DNA of 64,000 bases from Solibacillus sp. FSL W7-1436 (GCF_038007305.1 NZ_JBBOWV010000001.1:3524501-3588500); one strand, 5' to 3'; positions 26,606 through 35,716 are shown, counted from the first letter of the stretch. Numbers and translations: made by a program. The notes: generated from the sequence alone by a model not told the origin.

Positions 26606-26633
26606 AGAAATATATGAGTAGAAGCTGCCTTAA

Positions 26634-27800
26634 TTAAAGTAACTCTCCAACTTTTGCATGACCTTTCAATAAATTTCTTGCAATCGTTCTGCGCTGAATC
26701 TCATCTGTTCCCTCGAAAATTCGGTATAATCTTAATTCTCTATACCAGCGTTCAATCGGTAATTCCTTTGTATATCCCATTCCACCATGGATCTGAAGAA
26801 CACGATCGACCACTTGATTTGCCATAATTGCGCCATTTAGTTTTGCCATAGATGATTGATGACGTGGATCCATACCATTTTCAGCCATCCACGCAGCTCT
26901 AAATACGATCCATTTTGCTGCTTCAATTTCAACTGCTGAATCTGCAATCATCCATTGGATTGCTTGACGTTCTGCTATAGGTTTACCAAAAGTAACTCGT
27001 GTTTTTGAATAGTCGATGGCCATTTGCAATAAGCGTTCTGCAGCACCGATTGCACCCGCAGGAATCATATATCTCCCTTGGCCTATCCACTGCATACCTA
27101 AATTAAAACCTTGACCCAGTTCTCCTAAAATATTTTCTTCAGGAACACGAACGTTATCAAATACTAATGTTGCTGGTCCCCATTCGCCCATTGTGTAAAT
27201 ATATTCCGACTTCCAACCCATTTCTTTATCTACAAGGAAACAAGTTACTCCGCCATTCGCACCTTTTTCTTTATCTGTCACTGCAAATACCATGGCAAAG
27301 TCTGCTTCATTTCCATTTGTAATAAATACTTTCTCACCATTTAACACCCAATGGTCACCATCTTTAACCGCTCTCATTTGAATACCTCTTGCATCTGATC
27401 CCGCATCAGGTTCGGTTAAAGCAAAGCAAGAACGTCTTTCTCCATTAATAGTAGGGATTAAATATTTCTGTTTCTGTTCCTCGTTACCTAAATAAAGGAT
27501 ATTATCAGCAGAACCACCAAAGTTAAACGGTACAAAAGTTCTTCCTAATTCCATTGCAATTAACACTGACATAATTGGCCCTAAATTTGCCCCACCGTAT
27601 TCCTCAGGCGTATTAATACCCCAAAATCCAATTGCCTTTGCCTTTTCTCTTAATTCTTTTATTTTTTCATTAGAGATACCAGGTCTGCCTTCCCTTTCAT
27701 TTTTTAATACTTCTTGCTCCAAAGGCTTCAGTTCTTTATTCACAAAATCTCTTACTGTTTTTTGAATCATTTTTTGTTCATCATTTAGCGTAAAATCCAT
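26634..27800 (-). CDS. Acyl-CoA dehydrogenase
   Basis: This FAD flavoenzyme of about 388 residues has the typical CFALTEPDAGSDA, WVLNGEKVFITNG and R..FGKPIAERQAIQ motifs. The catalytic-base glutamate lies in RIFEGTDEIQR near the C-terminus. It oxidises acyl-CoA to trans-2-enoyl-CoA, passing electrons to ETF, the first oxidation of beta-oxidation. Start ATG 27800 was preferred to ATG 27809 because the AAGGAG site overlaps the latter. It is the first gene of the minus-strand catabolic run, with a cre-like site about 120 bp upstream. Confidence 0.92.
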   Translation of the reverse strand: MDFTLNDEQKMIQKTVRDFVNKELKPLEQEVLKNEREGRPGISNEKIKELREKAKAIGFWGINTPEEYGGANLGPIMSVLIAMELGRTFVPFNFGGSADNILYLGNEEQKQKYLIPTINGERRSCFALTEPDAGSDARGIQMRAVKDGDHWVLNGEKVFITNGNEADFAMVFAVTDKEKGANGGVTCFLVDKEMGWKSEYIYTMGEWGPATLVFDNVRVPEENILGELGQGFNLGMQWIGQGRYMIPAGAIGAAERLLQMAIDYSKTRVTFGKPIAERQAIQWMIADSAVEIEAAKWIVFRAAWMAENGMDPRHQSSMAKLNGAIMANQVVDRVLQIHGGMGYTKELPIERWYRELRLYRIFEGTDEIQRRTIARNLLKGHAKVGELL

Positions 27801-27922
27801 TAATAACATCTCCTTGTAAATGAAATTATTTGAGTACGAAATTGTTAAATAATATTCACAATTTTATAGAATACTCAGTTACAACACGTTATGAATCTAA
27901 CGGTTTATATATGCGAGAAATT

Positions 27923-27936
27923 TTAAAGCGCTTTCA
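27923..27936 (-). promoter_or_regulatory. cre site (CcpA) before the acyl-CoA dehydrogenase
   Basis: The minus strand reads TGAAAGCGCTTTAA, a near-consensus CcpA site centred on AGCGCT, 123 bp upstream of the dehydrogenase start. It shares 13 of 14 positions with the site before the ligase. Confidence 0.6.
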
Positions 27937-27958
27937 TTTTAAAAACTGGACTTTTAAT

Positions 27959-28000
27959 AAAAAAAAGAAACCCAAAAGAATGAAAACTTCCGGGTTTCTT
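27959..28000 (-). terminator. Terminator of the lipoprotein gene
   Basis: AAGAAACCC (27965-27973) pairs with GGGTTTCTT (27992-28000). Read on the minus strand it is followed by a run of eight T residues, which suits the lipoprotein gene ending at 28070. Confidence 0.75.
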
Positions 28001-28069
28001 AACAGATTTCGTATCAAATTATTTTTGTTCGAAGCGTAGAAAATTTGCTCTTTAAATGCGTATAAATAT

Positions 28070-28840
28070 TTATTTAAACTTCACAATCCAAGGTAATGTA
28101 TCTTCACCAAAATCCGTCATTGTGTATAAATAATTTTCCTTTTGCCATTTCGCCATTGTGCCTGTTTGTTCGGCATCTACATGTAAATAACCATAATCTT
28201 TTGGTACCGGAAGCATATTCGTTTCTAAAAATTCGACTGTTTCCTTTGCTGTGAGCAAGCTTTCCTCAGCTTTTTCCGTCAATGACCGTGCAATAATTGC
28301 CCAGCGCCCTTCATTCCAACTAGTAAATTGAGAGCCAGCTCCCGCATCCTGGTAACCTGTAATTCCATATCCTAAATCGACAGCTTGTCCACTATCGAAA
28401 ACGGTTTGATCAATCTCATCACTCGCCAAATCCTTTGAATCGTAATTGGTAATTGTTAATTGACCGATGTAAGTCCCATCTTGTTTAATCGCCTTATCGT
28501 TTATCGCCATTTTAGAGGGCGTTTCATAGAAATTTAATGTTATGGTATCACTATCAGTCGTTGTTATCGCTGTTAAATAGCTGCCCTTTGAAACAGGAAA
28601 ATCAGTTGGTATATCGACATCCCAATTGCTCGGAATAATACTTTGAAAATCTTCAGTTGTTGAAGAAACTTCTGTCGGTTGACTCGAACCCGACTCATCC
28701 TTACTCGGAGAATTTGTTGTATCTACTTCACTAGACTTTGTATCTGTTGCAGAATCCTGATCGGCTGTTGTGCTATTATTCGTTTCTTCACATGCTGCAA
28801 GAAGAAAAATGCTTAATATAAATGGTACATATTTTTTCAA
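28070..28840 (-). CDS. Secreted lipoprotein, unknown function
   Basis: This protein of about 256 residues begins with a lipoprotein signal (KKYVPFILSIFLLAAC), then a Ser/Thr/Asp-rich linker of about 50 residues, then a globular domain of about 190 residues with no motif I recognise. The linker suggests a flexible tether from the membrane. The start is TTG 28840 because GAGGAGTGAG lies in front; the ATG at 28882 would give an odd N-terminal extension before the signal. It is divergent from the polysaccharide operon and has its own terminator. Confidence 0.7.
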   Translation of the reverse strand: MKKYVPFILSIFLLAACEETNNSTTADQDSATDTKSSEVDTTNSPSKDESGSSQPTEVSSTTEDFQSIIPSNWDVDIPTDFPVSKGSYLTAITTTDSDTITLNFYETPSKMAINDKAIKQDGTYIGQLTITNYDSKDLASDEIDQTVFDSGQAVDLGYGITGYQDAGAGSQFTSWNEGRWAIIARSLTEKAEESLLTAKETVEFLETNMLPVPKDYGYLHVDAEQTGTMAKWQKENYLYTMTDFGEDTLPWIVKFK

Positions 28841-29164
28841 GATCTCACTCCTCAAGTTTGGCTTGTATAAATTATCATACATATTTTAAAATACATGTTC
28901 AAATGATGGATAGCACTTCACCCGTACTGAGTTGTGTGTGTAATGATACACTTATTCGTTTAACTTTTACGTTGAACGGAACTGTTAATTACAATGCTAA
29001 ATTAAATAGTTTAAATAATCTGCAATTATTTTCCTGAACTTAATATACTAGTACTAGTTCCTATTACTCAAAAGGATGTGATTTATTATTTGATTCATAA
29101 ATTAAGAAAAAAGTTTATACATTATCTGTAATTTTACTAAATTCTAAAAAAAGAAGGGTTATAG

Positions 29165-30487
29165 ATGCATTCCTTAACTGAAGCATATGAATTATTGCTT
29201 AAAAAAATAAAATGGAATACGGCAACCATCGGAGTTATTGGCCTAGGCTATGTCGGGTTACCCCTAGCAATGCAAATTGCAAATAACAAATTTAAAGTAA
29301 TAGGATTTGAAAAGGATTTAAATAAACTTAAAGCGATCGAAAATAAAGTCTGTTACATACAGGATGTTAATGCAGAACAATTTCTAACGAGTATTCATAA
29401 TAAGTATTTTGTTGCAACGGATGATTTTCATCTATTACAAGTAGCTGACATTATTATCATTTGTGTACCAACTCCGACAGACAAAAGTGGAAATCCAGAT
29501 TTAATTTATGTTTTGCAGGCGATCACTGCTATTGCAGAGCATGCTTCAGAAAATTGTTTAGTAATATTAGAGAGTACGACCTATCCAGGAACTACTCAAG
29601 AAGTGCTGCTACCCATTTTAGATAAAGCAAACTTTAAAATTGGAGTGTCATGCTTCATCGCTTTTTCTCCTGAGCGAATTGACCCTGGTAATCCACAGTA
29701 TAAAACCTTTAACACACCGAGGATTGTCGGAGGCGTCACACAAAATTGTACAGAATTAGCCAAATCTTTTTATAAACAAGTATTAGAAAGTGAAGTATAT
29801 AGTGTTTCTAGCCCAGCAGTTGCAGAAATGGAAAAACTTTTAGAAAACACATTCCGGAATGTAAACATAGCCCTAGTAAATGAACTAACAATGCTTTGCC
29901 ATAAATTAAACATTAATGTATGGGAAGTTATTGATGCAGCAGCAACAAAACCGTATGGATATATGGCTTTTTATCCCGGACCCGGTGTTGGAGGACACTG
30001 CATACCAATTGATCCTAAATATTTAGTATGGAAAGCAAAACAAGTTTCCATAGATATGCCATTAATTCAATGTGCCGATGAAATAAATAATCGAATGCCG
30101 AAATATATTGTAGACCGCTTGAATCACTATCTAGAAGACGGTCAGCAACGAATTAAACCGCCGCATATTACGGTTATTGGATTAGCTTACAAAAAAAATA
30201 TTGATGATTACCGTGAATCACCTACTTTATCTATTCTTACTGACATTAATAAATTACATTATCATTGGAGCGTCGTTGATCCTAATATATGTACGTTCAG
30301 CTTTTCACATCAAACTTATAATACCGTTCCGCTTACTGAACTATTAATATCCTCATCCGATTGTGTATTAATCTTAACCAACCATGACAATATTGATTAT
30401 CAAATGATTGATAAGCATGCAAAATGCATTTTTGATACTAGGAATACGGACTACCCTTTTACAAATGCACGTTATTATCGACTGTAA
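29165..30487 (+). CDS. UDP-sugar 6-dehydrogenase (UDP-GlcNAc/ManNAc or UDP-Glc type)
   Basis: This 440-residue enzyme has the NAD motif IGLGYVGLPLAM near residue 25, ESTTYPGTT, FSPERIDPGNP and the active-site cysteine in GPGVGGHCIPIDP. It ends in the usual UDP-binding C-domain (GLAYKKNIDDYRESP). It oxidises the C6 hydroxyl of a UDP-hexose to the uronic acid with two NAD+. The SPERIDPGNP type is closest in memory to the UDP-N-acetylhexosamine (WbpA/WecC-like) group. It is the first gene of a four-gene operon and would supply an acidic sugar precursor to the synthase two genes later. GAAGGG precedes the ATG. Confidence 0.88.
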   Translation: MHSLTEAYELLLKKIKWNTATIGVIGLGYVGLPLAMQIANNKFKVIGFEKDLNKLKAIENKVCYIQDVNAEQFLTSIHNKYFVATDDFHLLQVADIIIICVPTPTDKSGNPDLIYVLQAITAIAEHASENCLVILESTTYPGTTQEVLLPILDKANFKIGVSCFIAFSPERIDPGNPQYKTFNTPRIVGGVTQNCTELAKSFYKQVLESEVYSVSSPAVAEMEKLLENTFRNVNIALVNELTMLCHKLNINVWEVIDAAATKPYGYMAFYPGPGVGGHCIPIDPKYLVWKAKQVSIDMPLIQCADEINNRMPKYIVDRLNHYLEDGQQRIKPPHITVIGLAYKKNIDDYRESPTLSILTDINKLHYHWSVVDPNICTFSFSHQTYNTVPLTELLISSSDCVLILTNHDNIDYQMIDKHAKCIFDTRNTDYPFTNARYYRL

Positions 30488-30506
30488 TAATTAAAAGGAG
30501 TTCGAT

Positions 30507-31934
30507 ATGACTTATAAATTATTTTCTCTTAGTATTTTGTTGATTTTTCTAGTACTATTAAGCGCTTGTACAACCAAACAAGCGATTGATAGTTATACAA
30601 TAAATTCCCCATACAAACTAGAAATAAAAGAACATAACAGTCAAATGAGCCCTATTCTAAAACAAGTAGCAACTACTCAACCTGTTGTGGCGCTTTCTTT
30701 TAATGGTTTAGCGGATAAAGAGTCTACTCTTCGTTTATTGGATGAATTAGATCGTTTAAAAATAAATGCTACCTTCTTCCTTCCAGGCATGAGAGTGGCA
30801 GAAGAACCTGAACTCGCTTTAGAAATAAAACAACGCGGTCATGAAATTCAAAATAATACACTGAATTATGAGTTAATGTCAGATAAAAACTATGAACAAA
30901 CATATGTTGAAATTGAATTATCAAATCAAATTTTAGAGAAGGAGTTAGGAATAAAACCTACTCTTGTTAGAAGTCGTTCAGGTGATTACACAGATAAGAT
31001 GCGTCTTGTAACTTCACAACTTGGGATGAGTGCAGTCGTAAGCTACTCTATTAACCTTACAAACAATAACGAACAGGTTAATACGACGGATTTAGATAAG
31101 CTAATATCACGCGGAGCGATTATTCATTTAAACTCATATTTAAATGAAGAAATAATTAATTCATTGGAAGAAATCAATAAAATCGCAAAAGAAAATAGAT
31201 TGACTCTTACAACTATATCCGAAGTATTGAACAACAGTTATACTAAACTTCCGCTAGAGAAAATTGAAATTCTTCATCCAATTCAGTTCAACTCTAATTT
31301 CGTAAATGCTAAACCAGATATTTTTTTAAGCAATACTGATTCAAAGAAAGAAGTGGCTCTTACCTTTGATGATTGGGCTAGCGATATTCAAATTACTAAA
31401 GTGCTGGATGTTTTAGATAACTATAATATTAAATCAACGTTCTTCTTAATTGGAAAAGGCGTCGAGAAAAATCCCAATTTAGCGAAATTAATTATTGAAC
31501 GAGGTCATGAAATCGCAAACCATTCCTATAACCACTTAGAAGTTACAGCATTGTCACCGAATGATTTACAACAAGATATTTTAAGGGCCCATAAAGTAAT
31601 AACCGAAGCTATACAGCAAGAACCATTACCGTATTTCAGACCTCCAAAGGGTGTCATAGATGAGGAATCTGCAAAAGTAATCACTTCGATGGGAATTCAA
31701 ACAATTGTACTTTATGATGTGGCTTCTTATGACTGGGATCTTTCCTTTAATGAATTTGATATCTATAGACGTGTTACCGAAAGAACAAATCCTGGTAGTG
31801 TCATTAATATGCATATTCTAGACAATACAAAAACCGTAGAGGCTTTACCCTTAATTATTGAAAAATTACAATCAGAAGGTTATACATTCATCAAACTGTC
31901 TGAATGGATTGAGCTGAATGGTATAGATCAGTAA
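30507..31934 (+). CDS. Lipoprotein with two tandem polysaccharide-deacetylase (NodB) domains
   Basis: This 475-residue protein has a lipobox signal (LLSAC, Cys about 21) and two NodB-like domains. The second (about 285-470) keeps the key residues: TFDD for the base and metal Asp, HSYNH for the metal histidines and RPPKG. The first (about 65-260) reads SFNG, lacks the histidine motif and has RSRSG instead of RPPxG, so it is probably inactive and may bind the chain. It likely removes N-acetyl groups from the nascent or exported polymer outside the membrane. The gene lies 19 bp after the dehydrogenase, behind AAAAGGAG. Confidence 0.85.
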   Translation: MTYKLFSLSILLIFLVLLSACTTKQAIDSYTINSPYKLEIKEHNSQMSPILKQVATTQPVVALSFNGLADKESTLRLLDELDRLKINATFFLPGMRVAEEPELALEIKQRGHEIQNNTLNYELMSDKNYEQTYVEIELSNQILEKELGIKPTLVRSRSGDYTDKMRLVTSQLGMSAVVSYSINLTNNNEQVNTTDLDKLISRGAIIHLNSYLNEEIINSLEEINKIAKENRLTLTTISEVLNNSYTKLPLEKIEILHPIQFNSNFVNAKPDIFLSNTDSKKEVALTFDDWASDIQITKVLDVLDNYNIKSTFFLIGKGVEKNPNLAKLIIERGHEIANHSYNHLEVTALSPNDLQQDILRAHKVITEAIQQEPLPYFRPPKGVIDEESAKVITSMGIQTIVLYDVASYDWDLSFNEFDIYRRVTERTNPGSVINMHILDNTKTVEALPLIIEKLQSEGYTFIKLSEWIELNGIDQ

Positions 31935-31948
31935 AGGAGAAGACCTAC

Positions 31949-33778
31949 GTGAAGAAAGTAAAAGAAAAATTAATGGAACCTGTAGAAGACCGTCATATAC
32001 TATCTAATTTACAAATTCCAAATGGTTTACATACTAACATTGAACAAAGAGGCCTACCCCACCTTCCAAACAACTTCAATCCATTAGATTCTAACCACAA
32101 ACAGAAATACCAACTACTCCGAAAACGTTTCAGAAGTGAATTCGATGTACTCCTGATTAAGGATAATCATGACAAACCTACTAAGGTAATATTTCGCAGT
32201 GAAAATATTTCAATCACCGGTATATTGATTAAATCAAATGAATCTCAAAACTTGCAAATTGGTGAGGATGTAACGATAAGATTTAAAATTCCGGAAGGTA
32301 CAATGCCTGAGGGGTTTGAATCGAAAATCAATATAAAAGCAAAAATCATACGTGTTTATACAGAAGAAAATTATCAAGGCATTTCCTATTATTTTGCTCT
32401 TCAATTCCTTAAACCATTAGATTCTTATTTGAAGATAAGGCGGTGGAGATTAGCAACATTTATTGCAAGTATTCTATTATTATTTATATTCTTTGTGGTT
32501 TTGTTGATGCGTGCAGAAAGTGTTATTTATTTTCAATTTAATAAAACCCTTTACCTTTACAGCATTATTGCAGCATCACTTTTATTAAGTCGATATTTTT
32601 TCAGTATATTCTATCGAAACGTTAAAATTAATCCTCATTTTGAACCTGGAGTTTCCATCATAATCCCTGTATTCAATGAAGAAGAATGGATTCATCGTAC
32701 AATCTTAACTGCTATTAATCAGGACTATCCGATAGATAAACTGGAAGTCATCGTTATTGATGATCACTCTACCGATAAAACTGTAGAAAATATAAAAAAA
32801 ATGGTACATAAAATCTATTTAGAAGGCGAACAGTTTCATACAAAGAATAGACTGAAGTATCATGTACTATCTAAAAATTGCGGTAAACGTATAGCTTTGA
32901 TCACCGGCGTAAAAATGGCCAAATTTGATTTAGTAGTTTTTGTGGATTCTGACAGTTTTTTAGAACCAACCGCAATTCGCAACATTGTGCAACCTTTCCG
33001 AGATCCAAAAATAGGTGGAATTTCCGGGCGAACAGAAGTTGAAAATAAATTTACTAATACATTAACCAAATTACAGGCTGTACGTTACTATATTGCATTT
33101 CGAATTATGAAAGCAGCGGAGTCTATCTTTGATAGTGTGACTTGTTTATCAGGTCCCTTATCTTGCTACCGAAAAGATCTCGTTCTAGAAAATTCACAAG
33201 CTTGGATTACTCAGAAATTTTTAGGCCAACCAGCTACATTTGGTGACGACCGGAGTATGACCAATTTCATTTTAAAAACACATCGAACTGGTTATCAAGA
33301 TAATGCTATTTGTTCAACAATTGTTCCTTCAAACACAAGAATATTTTTAAAACAGCAAATGCGTTGGAAACGCTCATGGCTCCGTGAATCATTGCGCGCT
33401 ACAGGATTTATATGGAAGAAGGAACCCTTAATGTCCCTCTTTTTCTTGGCAGGATTAATAGTACCTATTGCTGCGCCCATTGTGGTTTTTTATAATCTTC
33501 TATATGTCCCCATCTTTCTTCATATTTTCCCTGCAACATTTTTAATGGGTCTACTTCTAATGGCTATGTTATTGAGTTTTACTCATTTATTATTCCGCGG
33601 TAGTAATCTTTGGACCTATGGATTTATATTTGTTCTTTTCTATGAATGTATTTTATTGTGGCAAATGCCAATTGCCTGGTTTACTTTCTGGAAATCTGAA
33701 TGGGGTACTCGTGATACTCCTCAGGATATTAAGGCACATGAAAGGAAAAAGAAAAGACAATCTAAAAAATCTTCATAA
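31949..33778 (+). CDS. PilZ-domain family 2 glycosyltransferase (exopolysaccharide synthase)
   Basis: This 609-residue membrane synthase has an N-terminal PilZ domain (about 55-155) with Arg58xxxArg62 and Asn86-x-Ser88-x-x-Gly91, the c-di-GMP-binding motifs. Two helices follow (about 165-187 and 200-222), then a GT2 domain (about 232-490) with VIDDHS, a VDSDS metal site and the processive QQMRW motif. About four C-terminal helices close the protein. This is the architecture of cellulose, PNAG or hyaluronan synthases with the c-di-GMP switch moved to the N-terminus. It likely polymerises and exports a sugar chain when c-di-GMP is high. The GTG at 31949 follows AAAGGAG. Confidence 0.88.
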   Translation: MKKVKEKLMEPVEDRHILSNLQIPNGLHTNIEQRGLPHLPNNFNPLDSNHKQKYQLLRKRFRSEFDVLLIKDNHDKPTKVIFRSENISITGILIKSNESQNLQIGEDVTIRFKIPEGTMPEGFESKINIKAKIIRVYTEENYQGISYYFALQFLKPLDSYLKIRRWRLATFIASILLLFIFFVVLLMRAESVIYFQFNKTLYLYSIIAASLLLSRYFFSIFYRNVKINPHFEPGVSIIIPVFNEEEWIHRTILTAINQDYPIDKLEVIVIDDHSTDKTVENIKKMVHKIYLEGEQFHTKNRLKYHVLSKNCGKRIALITGVKMAKFDLVVFVDSDSFLEPTAIRNIVQPFRDPKIGGISGRTEVENKFTNTLTKLQAVRYYIAFRIMKAAESIFDSVTCLSGPLSCYRKDLVLENSQAWITQKFLGQPATFGDDRSMTNFILKTHRTGYQDNAICSTIVPSNTRIFLKQQMRWKRSWLRESLRATGFIWKKEPLMSLFFLAGLIVPIAAPIVVFYNLLYVPIFLHIFPATFLMGLLLMAMLLSFTHLLFRGSNLWTYGFIFVLFYECILLWQMPIAWFTFWKSEWGTRDTPQDIKAHERKKKRQSKKSS

Positions 33779-33810
33779 GTTAATTTAATAAAATAATGAG
33801 GTTAGAGAAA

Positions 33811-35568
33811 ATGAGTAAAAATATATTCCGTCCTCTGCTCGATGATCAAAAAAAAGAAACAAGAAAAATTATTCGTTCAGTTATACAGGTAATTCTCCTC
33901 ATATTCTTATTTATAATTGTTGTAAAGGAATTGTTTCTCTTTAAGAAATACGAAGAAATAAATTGGAGTTCAAGTGAAGATAATGGTTTTATCGCTCTCT
34001 CGTATTTTGGAATTGATCGAACCGGTTCATCAAAATACATTTCAAAAGGAAATCTGGAAAAACAACTTACTACTTTGCATAAACAAGGTTTTATTACATT
34101 AAGTCAACAAGATATTATTAACTATTATAATAAGGGAAGGCAATTACCCGAAAAATCCTTATATCTTTCTTTCGAAGATGGACGTACAGATTCAGCTATC
34201 TTTTCTCAAAATATATTGGAGAAATTGAATTACAAAGCAACGATGTTTACGTACTCGAATAAAATGGGTGTGAACGATAAAAAGTTTTTACAACCAAAAG
34301 ATTTATCTAAATTAGAATCCAGTGGTTATTGGGAAATAGGTTCAAATGGGCATCGATTAACTTATATTAATGTATTTGATTCGAATGGAAACCCATTAGG
34401 GATTATCGATGAAAACGAAATACCTGAGAAAACCAAACTAGAATACTATAATCACTATTTAATGGATTTTATACGGGATGAATTTATGATCCCATATGAA
34501 AATCGAAATAAGATGGAAAAAAGGATTAGGAATGAATATTCAATCATGAATGAAATCTACCAATCCACATTAGGTTTCACTCCGAGAGCATATGCAATTA
34601 TGCACGCGAATTCTTTATATCAAGATATGAATAATTTAGTTGAAGAAGTAAATGACCGGGAAATTCGCGCTACTTTTCAAATGCACTTTAATTTAGAGGG
34701 CGATGCTTATAATGGAAAAGAAACCGATCTTTATAATTTATCTAGATTGCAAGTATCTCCCTATTGGTCGATAAATCATTTATTAATGAGAATTCAAAAA
34801 GACATGCAACAACCAATAGAATTTGAGATTGGCGAAAAAGAAAAAGCAAAGGATTGGAAACTTGCTCTTGGTGCGGTAGAATTTTCCAGGAATCAAATTA
34901 TTTTAACTTCACTACCATCTGAAGAAGGATTAATCTTAATAAAAAAAGATCTACCTAGAAATTATGATTTAAGTGTTACGCTTAAAGGTAATGTAATAGG
35001 TGAACAGAATATTTATATGCGTTACGACAAAACAAATAACACTTATTTGAAACTTTCGTTACACAACAACAAACTGGTCCTCATTGAAAAGTTAAATAAT
35101 CAGGAGGAAAAACAGCTTGCTCAATATAATCTTGATGATGTAATTTGGGATGGAGAAGATTATGCCTTTAACAAAGCAACCATATATTCCTATATGGACA
35201 CTCAGACAGGAACACAAAAGATTGAAAGTGAATATCCCCGAATGATACCTGGAAATCGACAATTAAATATAACTCTGGAAAAAAATCAACTTCATATTCT
35301 TGTTGATAACAGTGTCATTAATAAAACAATCAATTTTGATTCAACTCATACTTCAAATAATATTGCACTAGGTTCCTTATACGTTGAAAAAAAACCTACT
35401 TACGAACAATACGCAGATGGAATTTATGATGCAGTTTTTGAAGATTTAATTATTACATCAGACAGTTCCACTATTTACAACATTGCTTATAATAGGGGTG
35501 AAAAAATCCTAAATAAAATAGTTAAGGCTTTTGATACGGTTGTGGATTTCTTTATTAAAAATTTTTAA
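33811..35568 (+). CDS. Membrane-anchored deacetylase-like protein with C-terminal lectin-like domain
   Basis: This protein of about 585 residues has an N-terminal membrane helix (VILLIFLFIIVVKELFLF). A domain of about 300 residues resembles PgaB/IcaB-type deacetylases (LSYFGIDRTG, LPEKSLYLSFEDG, IGSNGHRL). The usual TFDDG is SFEDG and the metal HxxxH is not evident, so activity is doubtful. The last 220 residues are beta-rich and lectin-like. It is the last gene of the polysaccharide operon and could modify, bind or cut the polymer. ATG 33811 is preferred because GAGGT precedes it; ATG 33796 is upstream in frame. Confidence 0.65.
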   Translation: MSKNIFRPLLDDQKKETRKIIRSVIQVILLIFLFIIVVKELFLFKKYEEINWSSSEDNGFIALSYFGIDRTGSSKYISKGNLEKQLTTLHKQGFITLSQQDIINYYNKGRQLPEKSLYLSFEDGRTDSAIFSQNILEKLNYKATMFTYSNKMGVNDKKFLQPKDLSKLESSGYWEIGSNGHRLTYINVFDSNGNPLGIIDENEIPEKTKLEYYNHYLMDFIRDEFMIPYENRNKMEKRIRNEYSIMNEIYQSTLGFTPRAYAIMHANSLYQDMNNLVEEVNDREIRATFQMHFNLEGDAYNGKETDLYNLSRLQVSPYWSINHLLMRIQKDMQQPIEFEIGEKEKAKDWKLALGAVEFSRNQIILTSLPSEEGLILIKKDLPRNYDLSVTLKGNVIGEQNIYMRYDKTNNTYLKLSLHNNKLVLIEKLNNQEEKQLAQYNLDDVIWDGEDYAFNKATIYSYMDTQTGTQKIESEYPRMIPGNRQLNITLEKNQLHILVDNSVINKTINFDSTHTSNNIALGSLYVEKKPTYEQYADGIYDAVFEDLIITSDSSTIYNIAYNRGEKILNKIVKAFDTVVDFFIKNF

Positions 35569-35652
35569 AGTATATTGAAAGCTATTCGAAATATAGTAAT
35601 TTATTTATATTAACTTTGGTGTATTCGATTAAATAAACTAAAGTATCAAAAA

Positions 35653-35680
35653 AGCGCTGATTCCAATACAGAATCGCGCT
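35653..35680 (-). terminator. Bulged-hairpin terminator family, member 1
   Basis: AGCGC-T-GATTC (35653-35663) pairs with GAATC-GCGCT (35671-35680), leaving a single bulged base. Read on the minus strand, T residues follow. It lies 36 bases after the DUF2500 gene and 85 after the polysaccharide operon, so it may serve both. Related copies are at 36221, 36978, 38097, 47898, 56816 and 61561. Confidence 0.75.
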
Positions 35681-35716
35681 GTCTTTATATTGTTAGGCCT
35701 AGTGAAATTACGGGTG

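Larger units (their letters stand above)
26313..26633. other. 321-bp intergenic region with GC-rich element and operators
   Basis: This stretch has no credible gene. It holds a GC-rich block (26343-26453) with a hairpin, then AT-rich DNA with a promoter and two palindromes before the end of the acyl-CoA dehydrogenase gene. The MFS transcript would carry a leader of about 250 bases through the GC-rich block. Confidence 0.7.

Noticed and set aside
28883-29164. c-di-GMP riboswitch upstream of the polysaccharide operon.
   Set aside because: The conserved GEMM-type core sequence is not present; only AT-rich DNA without a supported structure was seen.
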